Of a DNA stretch of 8,774 bases, positions 1 to 5,995 are shown piece by piece. Within the stretch, counting starts at the first letter, position 1, and every line of letters starts with the position of its first letter. Origin of the DNA: Christensenellaceae bacterium (lineage in GTDB: Bacteria > Bacillota > Clostridia > Christensenellales > SZUA-584); NCBI GenBank assembly GCA_012719815.1, contig JAAXZP010000393.1:1-8774 (forward strand). The letters are read 5' to 3'. The translations under genes were made by a program, and so were the position numbers. Under the pieces are notes generated by a model. The model had not been told where the DNA came from. It worked only from the letters and a program-made list of their open reading frames with translations, and made no database searches.

Positions 1-207
1 CGCCAGATTGATGGTGATGCGCTGCTGCGGGTACGCAAAGCCGGAGTTTTTGATGGCCGCGCGCACGCGCTCCTTGGACTCGCGCACAGCCGCGCCCGGC
101 AGGCCCACCGTCTCGTAAGCCGGCATGCCCGCCGCGATGTCCGCCTCCACGACCACAGGGTAGCCGGAAAGCCCCATAAGCCCGCAGCTCATGATCTTAG
201 AGAGCAT
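1..207 (-). CDS. comM: ComM/YifB family AAA+ ATPase (Mg-chelatase-like), N-terminal fragment
   Basis: This is the first 69 codons of a gene that runs off the left edge of the window. The translation begins MLSKIMSCGLMGLSGYP and contains VEADIAAGMPAYETVGLPG, then ESKERVRAAIKNSGF and RITINLA. This is the characteristic N-terminus of the ComM/YifB family, a Lon-S5-like domain that precedes the AAA+ Mg-chelatase ATPase domain. Complete members are about 500 residues, so the Walker motifs lie outside the window. In Gram-negative bacteria ComM is a branch-migration helicase used in natural transformation; the role of the Firmicutes members is not settled. The ATG at 207-205 fits the family start exactly and has a modest GAGG ribosome binding site four bases upstream. 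In many Firmicutes this gene follows rnhB and yraN and precedes dprA; here two glycosyltransferase genes intervene. The family call is firm, the cellular role is not. Confidence 0.9.
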   Translation of the reverse strand, partial: MLSKIMSCGLMGLSGYPVVVEADIAAGMPAYETVGLPGAAVRESKERVRAAIKNSGFAYPQQRITINLA

Positions 208-221
208 GTTGCCTCGCTTAC

Positions 222-249
222 CGCCGGAAGGCACAGCGCCTCTCCGGCG
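222..249 (-). promoter_or_regulatory. Stem-loop in the comM leader, beside the ribosome binding site
   Basis: The arms CGCCGGAAGGC (222-232) and GCCTCTCCGGCG (238-249) pair over 11 base pairs with one bulged base and a 5-base loop (233-237). Most pairs are G-C, so the hairpin should be stable. In the comM mRNA it ends about 14 bases before the start codon and within ten bases of the GAGG ribosome binding site. No run of T follows it on the minus strand, so it is not a standard intrinsic terminator. It could affect comM translation or mRNA stability; that function is inferred from position only. Confidence 0.55.
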
Positions 250-272
250 CACTTGCTTTATTTGATGGAAAC

Positions 273-288
273 CGGCAGCTTGCTGCCG
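273..288. repeat. Short perfect inverted repeat (hairpin)
   Basis: CGGCAGC (273-279) and GCTGCCG (282-288) are perfect reverse complements separated by two bases, giving a 6-bp stem with a 4-base loop. On the minus strand five T residues precede the stem rather than follow it, and only GTTTCC comes after, so it is a poor terminator. It lies between the PMT gene and comM and could be an mRNA 3'-end or processing structure. Confidence 0.4.
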
Positions 289-415
289 AAAAATTGATAC
301 GAAGTTATGTTGATGTCATTCCGAAGATGCTAGAGAGAATCACCGGAGCCGATAACGCCCCGACACAGATATAAACGCAGATATTTCGATCAGCAATGGC
401 CGCTTAAAGCCACTG

Positions 416-2440
416 TCAGTAGAACGGCCACGACGGCAACCAGCGCAGGAAGTGGTCGGAATACCAGCGGGAAACCTCCACGCCGGTCGTCACCGGATAG
501 AACATCACGAACGCCACGAGGCACACGCCGAGGTAAATGAATACCACCTTCTTGCCGTGCCTGGTGCGCTCGATGAGGTATTTCGCCAGCACGCCCATCA
601 GCAGTATCAAAAACGGCACTGTGGCAAAATAGTGGTAAATATACGTCTCGCGCGACACCAGCACCCACGGCAGGTACTGCGACAGCGCCGCGATTGTCAG
701 GAACTGCGTGCGCCTGCCCAGCCGGCCTTTCGTCACACGGATGACGATCAGCGTGATCACCGCCACGATGCCGCCCCACCAGATGATAGGATTGCCCATC
801 GTGGACATGGACGACATATAGCCCTCGGGATAACCCTTCCCCTGGAAGAAGAACACCGGCCGGATGTTGGCGGGCCATGTATACCATGCAGACGAGAACG
901 GGTGCGGCTCGTCCGGGTTTAAGTAGGCGTGATAGTTGAACATGTATTCCTGGTTCTGCAGTATGCGCGCGAAATCGTACGGCGTGCCTTCCTCCACCAG
1001 CATATACGGTATATACGACAGCCAGTAGATGATGAGCGGCACGATGATGAAAAACAGCACGCACCACAGCAGCGTGACGAACGTCTTGCTGAGGTAGCTG
1101 CGGCACAGCTCCTCCAGGAACTCGCGGCGGGCGGCAGGCATGCCCCCGGGTTCCGGTTTCCCGTCTTGCTCCGGCGCGTCATCCGCATCCTGTTCGCGGC
1201 TCGGCAGGAACAGAGAGCGCAAAAGCCCGGCGGGCTTCTCAGGCAGCGGGGTTCCGCTGTCTTCCGCGAGCGCGATGCGCGCGTAGCGGTATTCGTTGTA
1301 CCGATGGGCCATCTGGATGCCGAATATGATGGCAAGCCCGGCTCCCGCGTAGATGCACAGCCATTTCGTCGCCGCGCCCAGCCCGAACGCCACGCCGGAC
1401 AGCGCCAGAGGCAGCAGCGATTTGCCTAGCGAATCGCGGTTGAAGTTGGTCTCGGTGTACCGGTACATGAAATAGTACATCAGCATGATGAAAAACACGC
1501 TGTAACTGTCTATCGTCGCGATGCGCGTCTGCGTGTAGTGCATGAAATCCAGCGCAAACAGCGCGGTGGGTATAAACGCGAACAGCGGCTGGTGGAACAT
1601 CCGTTTGGCCAGAAGGTACATCAGCGGCAGCATCAGCACGCCGAACAGCGTGCCCATGCAGCGCCACCCGAACGGGTTCATGCCGAATATGCGTATGCCG
1701 ACGGAAAGTATGATTTTGCCGAGCGGCGGGTGCGTGATCTCATACGGCTTTAAATGCTCGATGTTCTCCAGAGCGGTGCGCGCGTGATACACCTCGTCGA
1801 AATACATCTCGTTCATGTAATAGGTCTTCTGCGGCACATGCTGCTGCTCGTCGAACATGCGCTCCGGCGGGTTGCCGCGCGGCGCGCCGGGTTCCGCATT
1901 CTTCGCCTGCCGGATGGCCACCGGCTGGTTGTCCGCGCCGATGAAACCCATCTCCAGCATGCGCAGCGGCCGGTCTTTCTCATCGACCGTGGTAATCATC
2001 ACATAGCGCGCGGTAAACGGCACGACGTTCACGAACTGCCACTCGTACATATTCGTGGTTTCATAAACGACGGTCAGCGGCTCCTCTGCGGTAAAAGAGT
2101 TGCCCTCCTCATCCTGCTTTGTCACCTCGTGCATGACGTCGGTGTATCCTTCGCCGTCCATCGAATACGAGAACGAGAAATCCGCCTCGCCCAGCGAAGT
2201 GTAGTATTTGATGCAGGTGATCTCCTGTGGGGATTCGAATTCCACGATCACGGGGTTGTCCGTCAGCGTGTAGAAAGTCTTTGGTATGTCGAAGGAACCG
2301 AGGTTGATAAACGCCACCACTGCGTAGACGAACGTGACTCCCAGCATCAGCAGCCAGTCCAGCCGCGTCATATGCGCCGTTTCCATTTTGTCGAAAAGCC
2401 GCCGACGGGCCTGCTTTTGCCATTGTTTCTCAGGCATCAT
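416..2440 (-). CDS. PMT (GT39)-family polyprenyl-phosphate-mannose:protein mannosyltransferase with extra N-terminal beta-rich domain
   Basis: The 674-residue membrane protein belongs to the GT-C PMT superfamily, which moves a sugar (mannose in characterised members) from a polyprenyl-phosphate carrier to Ser/Thr of proteins during export. Visible hallmarks are YFDEVYHAR (213-221, the paired acidic residues D215/E216 at the catalytic site), THPPLGK (236-242), RIATIDSYS (306-314), MGNPIIWWGG (548-557) and the loop before R597. A first membrane segment lies at about 28-48 and roughly ten more fall between 245 and 651. Two parts are not core PMT: residues about 55-170, hydrophilic and beta-rich, resembling a discoidin/F5-8C-type carbohydrate-binding module, and a charged, Pro/Asp/Glu-rich loop at about 383-445. 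The gene starts 15 bases after the preceding glycosyltransferase, with GAGAGG as ribosome binding site; the second ATG (2437) is an alternative start. Donor sugar and acceptors cannot be read from the sequence. The donor-making enzyme (polyprenyl-phosphate mannose synthase) is not in the window. Confidence 0.88.
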   Translation of the reverse strand: MMPEKQWQKQARRRLFDKMETAHMTRLDWLLMLGVTFVYAVVAFINLGSFDIPKTFYTLTDNPVIVEFESPQEITCIKYYTSLGEADFSFSYSMDGEGYTDVMHEVTKQDEEGNSFTAEEPLTVVYETTNMYEWQFVNVVPFTARYVMITTVDEKDRPLRMLEMGFIGADNQPVAIRQAKNAEPGAPRGNPPERMFDEQQHVPQKTYYMNEMYFDEVYHARTALENIEHLKPYEITHPPLGKIILSVGIRIFGMNPFGWRCMGTLFGVLMLPLMYLLAKRMFHQPLFAFIPTALFALDFMHYTQTRIATIDSYSVFFIMLMYYFMYRYTETNFNRDSLGKSLLPLALSGVAFGLGAATKWLCIYAGAGLAIIFGIQMAHRYNEYRYARIALAEDSGTPLPEKPAGLLRSLFLPSREQDADDAPEQDGKPEPGGMPAARREFLEELCRSYLSKTFVTLLWCVLFFIIVPLIIYWLSYIPYMLVEEGTPYDFARILQNQEYMFNYHAYLNPDEPHPFSSAWYTWPANIRPVFFFQGKGYPEGYMSSMSTMGNPIIWWGGIVAVITLIVIRVTKGRLGRRTQFLTIAALSQYLPWVLVSRETYIYHYFATVPFLILLMGVLAKYLIERTRHGKKVVFIYLGVCLVAFVMFYPVTTGVEVSRWYSDHFLRWLPSWPFY

Positions 2441-2455
2441 CGCATTTCCTCTCGT

Positions 2456-3904
2456 CTATCCGTTCAGCGCCGGGCTTTTGATCAGCACAGTGCCGCTGCC
2501 CAGCTTTTTTATGGTTAGTATGGCGTATATCAGGTACAGCCCCATATTGGCGGCCGATATCACCAGCATGGGCACAGCGTCCACCACCACCGTGTCGGCG
2601 TACAGCGTGAACAGCTGCGCGAACAGCGCCGTGATGGAAAACGCCACAACAAAGGTCAGCGTCGTCATGTCGCGCATAAACACGTAAGCCATCAGCAGGA
2701 AAGCACAGGCCGGCAGCATATACCGCTCGTGCATCGCATGCGAAAACATATAGACGGACAGCACCAGAAAGCCGGAAACGTCGAACAGGGCCTGCTGGCT
2801 GCGCGAACGCCACTGCAGTATCGCCACCGCCACGCATATCAGCACGATGAACAAGAGACCCCAGTACTGGTAGCTCATGAACAGCAGCGGCTTGTCCGCT
2901 TCCACCCAGTTGGCGCCCAGCAGCCCGTAAAGGTTGAACGCGTTCACCGAGGCAAACTGGTACTCCTCGATCACGCCGAGATACTTGTGCAGCACCCAGT
3001 CGGGCGGCTGCGTGCCGGTAAACGGTATCACCCCCGCGGCGAGTACCACCGCCACGATGGCCGCGCCGCCGATCATCTGCAATATCGCGCGCTCTATCCT
3101 GTCCTTTTTAATGAACAGTTGGTAGATATAAGCCAGCCCCACTACGGGCGCCAGCATGATGGTCTGCGGCTTGAGCAGGAGCGCCAGGCCGTAAAACAGC
3201 GCGCCCAGCCAGAAGTTTTCCTTGCGGAGGTAGTAAATGCACAGCACGGCGAGCAGTATGAATATCGCGTCCACCTGCCCCCACACGCTGCTGTTGAAGA
3301 ACATCGCGGGGTTAAACAGCATCATTGCCCCGCACAACAGGCCAAACGTGCGGCCCGCTTCCCTGGCAGCGATGCGGCACACGATGAGCGCCAGAACCAC
3401 TTCCGCGATGATGGACGGCAGCTTCACCATCAGCGTAAACAGCGCGGAGTTGGCGTCGATGCTGAATAAATTCTGCAAGAAGCCGAGGCCATACAGCACA
3501 TACATATAGCCCGGCGGGTAGTCGCAGAAGGATACGGATTGATAAAAGTTAGGCAGGCCTGCCTTATAGACTTCCATCGCCCAGCTTTTGAAACACGCGA
3601 TGTCGGTGGAATACCCCTCGAACGCCAGCGCGGCGATCACGCGGAGCATCACCGCCAGAACGGCGGTCAGCAAAAACACCGGCCAGATACGCCCCGGACC
3701 GTCGTCCACGCCGCCCGCGCGTATGCCCAGCAGCACCGCTACGATGATGAACAGCACCGCCATAATCACCGTCAGCGCAGTTGCCAGCATCGTGGCCGGC
3801 ACGCTCGCATGGGACGGCTTAAACACGTCTTCAGCGAACGCCACGGCGGGAATCGCCGCTGTTATTATCCCCACAGTTAATCCCACTCCGATTTTGCGCA
3901 TCAT
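2456..3904 (-). CDS. Polytopic GT-C glycosyltransferase, Gpi18/GT87-like mannosyltransferase
   Basis: The 482-residue protein is almost wholly hydrophobic, with some thirteen membrane segments. It shows the pattern of bacterial Gpi18-like (COG5542) or GT87 enzymes: STDIACFKSWA (99-109) with D101 in the first large outer loop as the probable catalytic acid, YPPGY (129-133), WGQVDAIF (208-215), LKPQ (244-247) and SHAMHERYMLP (388-398). Such enzymes add a hexose or pentose from a polyprenyl-phosphate donor outside the membrane. The N-terminus looks like a signal peptide (basic MMRK, hydrophobic core, AFA before E25), followed by a membrane helix at 36-62. The start overlaps the yraN stop in an ATGATG; GGAG lies one base from the first ATG and four from the second (3901), so the second may be used. 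The PMT gene follows after 15 bases, suggesting that the two enzymes act in one glycosylation route. The sugar is unknown. Confidence 0.82.
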   Translation of the reverse strand: MMRKIGVGLTVGIITAAIPAVAFAEDVFKPSHASVPATMLATALTVIMAVLFIIVAVLLGIRAGGVDDGPGRIWPVFLLTAVLAVMLRVIAALAFEGYSTDIACFKSWAMEVYKAGLPNFYQSVSFCDYPPGYMYVLYGLGFLQNLFSIDANSALFTLMVKLPSIIAEVVLALIVCRIAAREAGRTFGLLCGAMMLFNPAMFFNSSVWGQVDAIFILLAVLCIYYLRKENFWLGALFYGLALLLKPQTIMLAPVVGLAYIYQLFIKKDRIERAILQMIGGAAIVAVVLAAGVIPFTGTQPPDWVLHKYLGVIEEYQFASVNAFNLYGLLGANWVEADKPLLFMSYQYWGLLFIVLICVAVAILQWRSRSQQALFDVSGFLVLSVYMFSHAMHERYMLPACAFLLMAYVFMRDMTTLTFVVAFSITALFAQLFTLYADTVVVDAVPMLVISAANMGLYLIYAILTIKKLGSGTVLIKSPALNG

Positions 3905-4263
3905 TCTCCATCCGGTGCGATAAATTCAAAAGCATTCTTAATATGGCTGATTTTTCCGCCCATAATCTCTATTATATCAAATCTCATACGTTCATCAACG
4001 ATTTTATTCCGGTAAGCATAGTCCAGCGCCGCGCGGCATATGCGTTTTCGCTTGGCCGGCGTGACAGCCTCCGCGCCGGTGCCGAAGCGCTGATTCGAGC
4101 GCGTTTTGACCTCGCAGAACACGATATCGCCGCCCTGGCGGAATATGATGTCCACCTCGCCGCCGCGCACGCAATGGTTGCGCGCAAGGATGACGCCGCC
4201 ATTCTGCTCGATGTACCGGGCCGCGATATCCTCGCCCCGGTTGCCTTTGATTCGCGTGTTCAT
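3901..4263 (-). CDS. yraN: YraN/UPF0102 family nuclease-fold protein
   Basis: The 120-residue product is a full-length member of UPF0102 (YraN), a family with a restriction-endonuclease or Holliday-resolvase-like fold. The conserved elements are KGNRGEDIAARYI (6-18, with E11), GGEVDII (34-40, with D38), VFCEVKTR (48-55, with E51 and K53) and RFDIIEI (94-100). E11, D38, E51 and K53 match a PD-(D/E)XK nuclease core, but the biochemical role of YraN remains poorly defined. The start ATG overlaps the rnhB stop by four bases (ATGA), and no good ribosome binding site precedes it, so translation is probably coupled to rnhB. The order rnhB-yraN-comM is common in Firmicutes. Its own stop overlaps the start of the next glycosyltransferase. 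Confidence 0.93.
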   Translation of the reverse strand: MNTRIKGNRGEDIAARYIEQNGGVILARNHCVRGGEVDIIFRQGGDIVFCEVKTRSNQRFGTGAEAVTPAKRKRICRAALDYAYRNKIVDERMRFDIIEIMGGKISHIKNAFEFIAPDGE

Positions 4264-4892
4264 ACGCCGAGTTTGGTCAGGAATGTGCGCCGGTGGATGG
4301 CGCAGGGCCCGTACGCCCGTATGGATTCGGCGTGCGCGCGGGTGGCATAGCCCTTATGCTGCGCGAAGCCGTATTCCGGGTATACGCACTCGTAGCTGCG
4401 CATCAGCCTGTCCCGCGTGACCTTGGCGATGATGGAAGCCGCCGCGATGCTGTATACCTTCGCGTCCCCGTCCACCAGCTCCTCGTACGGATACGGCACG
4501 TCGATGCCGCCGATGCGGTCGCAGAACACGTAATCCGGCCTGACGGACAGCTGTCCCAGCGCCGACGCGAACGCGCGCTTGGCGGCGTTTAATATGTTGA
4601 TCTCGTCGATTAAGCGGCTGTCCACGATGCACACGGCGTAAGACAGCGCCGTTTTGACGATCTTCCCGTATAACTCCTCGCGCTTCTTCTCGGTCAGCTT
4701 CTTGGAGTCGTCCACGCCGGGTATCAGGCAATCCGGCGGCATGATCACCGCCGCCGCCACGCACGGCCCGGCCAGCGGCCCGCGGCCCGCTTCGTCCACG
4801 CCTGCCACCAGCCGCCCCGCGTCCCAGAAAGGCCGCTCGTAGGCGCACATTTCGGCAAGGCGCATCAGTTCCTCTGCTTCACTGCGCTTCAT
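4260..4892 (-). CDS. rnhB: Ribonuclease HII
   Basis: RNase HII cuts the RNA strand of RNA-DNA hybrids and removes single ribonucleotides misincorporated into DNA. The 210-residue product carries the family signature GVDEAGRGPLAGP (31-43), with catalytic D33 and E34, then DDSKKLTEKKR (61-71), D125 in FCDRIGG as the third acidic ligand, and GDAK (142-145), whose D143 is the likely fourth. The typical SIAAASIIAKVTRDR (148-162) and GFAQHKGYAT follow. I chose the ATG at 4892 because GGGGAG lies eight bases upstream and the protein then begins near the usual family position. An in-frame ATG at 4946 would add 18 residues with no family likeness and would lie deep inside rbgA. The gene overlaps the end of rbgA by 14 bases and yraN by four, so all three are probably translated from one mRNA. 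Confidence 0.95.
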   Translation of the reverse strand: MKRSEAEELMRLAEMCAYERPFWDAGRLVAGVDEAGRGPLAGPCVAAAVIMPPDCLIPGVDDSKKLTEKKREELYGKIVKTALSYAVCIVDSRLIDEINILNAAKRAFASALGQLSVRPDYVFCDRIGGIDVPYPYEELVDGDAKVYSIAAASIIAKVTRDRLMRSYECVYPEYGFAQHKGYATRAHAESIRAYGPCAIHRRTFLTKLGV

Positions 4893-5751
4893 TCCCGTCA
4901 CTCCCCGCTTCTGCGTCGTCGCACCGCTCCAGCGTGATGCGCCCAAGCTTGCCGCCCCGGAACTCGTCCAGCAGCACCTGCGCGCCGCGCTGGTCGTCTA
5001 TCTCGCCCTGCCTGCGCAGGAAACCTCTCTTCTGGCATATCTGCTCAAAAACGCGGCGTGCGTCCGGCCCTTCTTCCACGCCGTAACGCGCCGCCACAGC
5101 CCCCGGCGCGGCTTCGCGCAGCATGTCGATCAGCCGCCATGCCAGCTCCACCTCGTCCACCACCTCGCTGCGCAGCGATCCCAGCGCCGCGATGCGCTCC
5201 GCCGCTTCGGGCGGCTCCAGCTTGGGCCACAGCAGCCCCGGCGAATCCAGCAGCTCCAGCGTGTCCGACAGCCGCACCCACTGCAGCCCGCGCGTCACGC
5301 CCGGCTTGTCGCCTTCCTTCGCCCGCTTCTGGCCGATCAGCCGGTTGATGATGGCGGATTTGCCCACGTTAGGTATGCCCGCGACCAGCACGCGCACCGT
5401 CTTGCGCATGCCCCTGGCCGCGTAGCGTTGCACAATGGGCGCCGCCGCCTCGCGTATTGCGGCCAGCAGCCTGGCGGGCTTGTCCTGCGTGGCGCTGAAG
5501 GCAAGAGCATTGCCGAACCGGCGCTTGTAGTACGCGGTCCAGAGCTTCGTCTGCTCGGGGTCCGCGAGGTCGCTCTTGTTTAGCAGTATGATGCACGACT
5601 TTCCGGAGAGCTGCGCCGCAAGATCGGGGCTTAAAGTGCTCAGCGGCGCGCGCGCGTCCACCGCGATCACCGCCACGCTGATGAGCTTTAATTTCTCCTC
5701 AATCTGCCGCCTGGCCTTGGCCATGTGCCCCGGATACCAGTGTATCTGCAT
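4879..5751 (-). CDS. rbgA: Ribosome biogenesis GTPase YlqF/RbgA
   Basis: The 290-residue protein is a circularly permuted GTPase of the YlqF/RbgA family, needed in Bacillus subtilis for late assembly of the 50S subunit. It opens with the family motif IHWYPGHMAKA (3-13). The GTPase motifs come in permuted order: G4 NKSD (58-61), G5 SAT (86-88), G1 P-loop GIPNVGKS (125-132), G2 threonine in PGVTRG (T153) and G3 DSPG (169-172). The C-terminal helical domain ends in FRGGKLGRITLE, also typical, and the length agrees with B. subtilis RbgA (about 282 residues). A strong AAGGAGG ribosome binding site precedes the ATG at 5751. This is the first gene of the leftward operon and shares a divergent promoter region with gdhA. 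Confidence 0.96.
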   Translation of the reverse strand: MQIHWYPGHMAKARRQIEEKLKLISVAVIAVDARAPLSTLSPDLAAQLSGKSCIILLNKSDLADPEQTKLWTAYYKRRFGNALAFSATQDKPARLLAAIREAAAPIVQRYAARGMRKTVRVLVAGIPNVGKSAIINRLIGQKRAKEGDKPGVTRGLQWVRLSDTLELLDSPGLLWPKLEPPEAAERIAALGSLRSEVVDEVELAWRLIDMLREAAPGAVAARYGVEEGPDARRVFEQICQKRGFLRRQGEIDDQRGAQVLLDEFRGGKLGRITLERCDDAEAGSDGNEAQ

Positions 5752-5774
5752 AGGCCCTCCTTCCCATCGTCAAC

Positions 5775-5783
5775 AGTGTACCA
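5775..5783 (-). promoter_or_regulatory. Probable extended -10 promoter of rbgA
   Basis: On the minus strand the bases read TGGTACACT, an extended -10 element (TGn followed by a 4/6 match to TATAAT). A start about seven bases downstream would leave a leader of roughly 17 bases ahead of rbgA, with the AAGGAGG ribosome binding site inside it. There is no recognisable -35 box; a run of nine T lies in that position instead. Confidence 0.45.
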
Positions 5784-5929
5784 TCTTTTGAAGAAAAAAA
5801 AAGGGGCTGGCCCAAAATGATTCTGCAAATATCACCGCATGGAAGCAGTAATCAGTTATGTATCATGTAACCATTATATGCATCAGCCTGCTAATTTCCA
5901 TAACATGTTCCTTTTTTTCCTGATATATA

Positions 5930-5957
5930 TGTACAAATTCAGAAAGAATGCTATACT
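5930..5957 (+). promoter_or_regulatory. Candidate gdhA promoter P1
   Basis: TGTACA (5930-5935, 4/6 to the -35 consensus) and TATACT (5952-5957, 5/6 to the -10 consensus) are 16 bases apart, and TG precedes the -10 box by one base as in extended -10 promoters. Transcription would start near 5964, about 30 bases before the gdhA start codon. Confidence 0.5.
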
Positions 5958-5962
5958 CTAAT

Positions 5963-5971
5963 TGTTATAAT
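5963..5971 (+). promoter_or_regulatory. Candidate gdhA promoter P2 (perfect extended -10)
   Basis: TGTTATAAT is a perfect extended -10 element (TGn plus TATAAT). No -35 box lies at the proper distance upstream. Transcription would start near 5978, giving a very short leader that still includes the ribosome binding site at 5984-5989. It lies 14 bases downstream of P1, so the two would be tandem alternatives. Confidence 0.5.
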
Positions 5972-5995
5972 TTTAACATTCACAGGGGGTATGAC

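Larger units (their letters stand above)
208..415. other. Intergenic region between the PMT gene and comM, with two stem-loops
   Basis: These 208 bases have no credible coding sequence. On the minus strand they form the leader of comM and contain two inverted repeats (listed separately). A weak promoter-like pair can be read on the minus strand near 385-358 (TTGCTG, 17 bases, TATATC), with only 3/6 and 4/6 matches to consensus. There is no U-tract terminator after the PMT stop, so it is undecided whether comM is read through from the upstream operon or has its own promoter. Confidence 0.5.
5752..5995. other. Divergent AT-rich promoter region between rbgA and gdhA
   Basis: These 244 bases are far richer in A and T than the genes on either side and carry no credible coding sequence. 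They hold the start signals of rbgA (minus) and gdhA (plus), listed separately. They also hold a 9-A tract (5794-5802), a perfect 8-base palindrome AACATGTT (5902-5909) and a minus-strand TATAAT (5878-5873) without a good -35 box. No tRNA or riboswitch fold was recognised. Confidence 0.6.

Noticed and set aside
390..1106. Long minus-strand frame overlapping the PMT gene, and similar long frames on both strands at 452-1787, 2334-3923 and 3943-4592
   Set aside because: They are antisense or shifted-frame shadows of well-supported genes. Their translations are rich in Arg, His, Ala and Gln with no family likeness, as expected opposite GC-rich codons.
4893..4946. Upstream in-frame ATG for rnhB adding 18 residues
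   Set aside because: It would deepen the overlap with rbgA, and the extension lacks family similarity; the ATG at 4892 has a good ribosome binding site.
5058..5348. Plus-strand frame with Pro/Ala/Arg-rich low-complexity translation opposite rbgA
   Set aside because: It is the antisense image of an Ala/Arg/Glu-rich part of RbgA; no ribosome binding site or domain supports it.
5794..5817. Intrinsic terminator on the minus strand (GGGCCAGCCC followed by nine T)
   Set aside because: Steric limits leave only three base pairs with a 4-base loop, and no minus-strand gene lies upstream to be terminated. The T-run more likely belongs to the rbgA promoter region.
5948..5995. Upstream in-frame ATG for gdhA adding 16 residues
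   Set aside because: It overlaps the P1 -10 element, has no ribosome binding site, and the added residues do not resemble the family N-terminus; the ATG at 5996 has AGGGGG six bases upstream.
5752..5995. Riboswitch, T-box or tRNA in the divergent region
   Set aside because: No cloverleaf, T-box motif or conserved riboswitch core was seen, and the region is too short and AT-rich for a large leader RNA.
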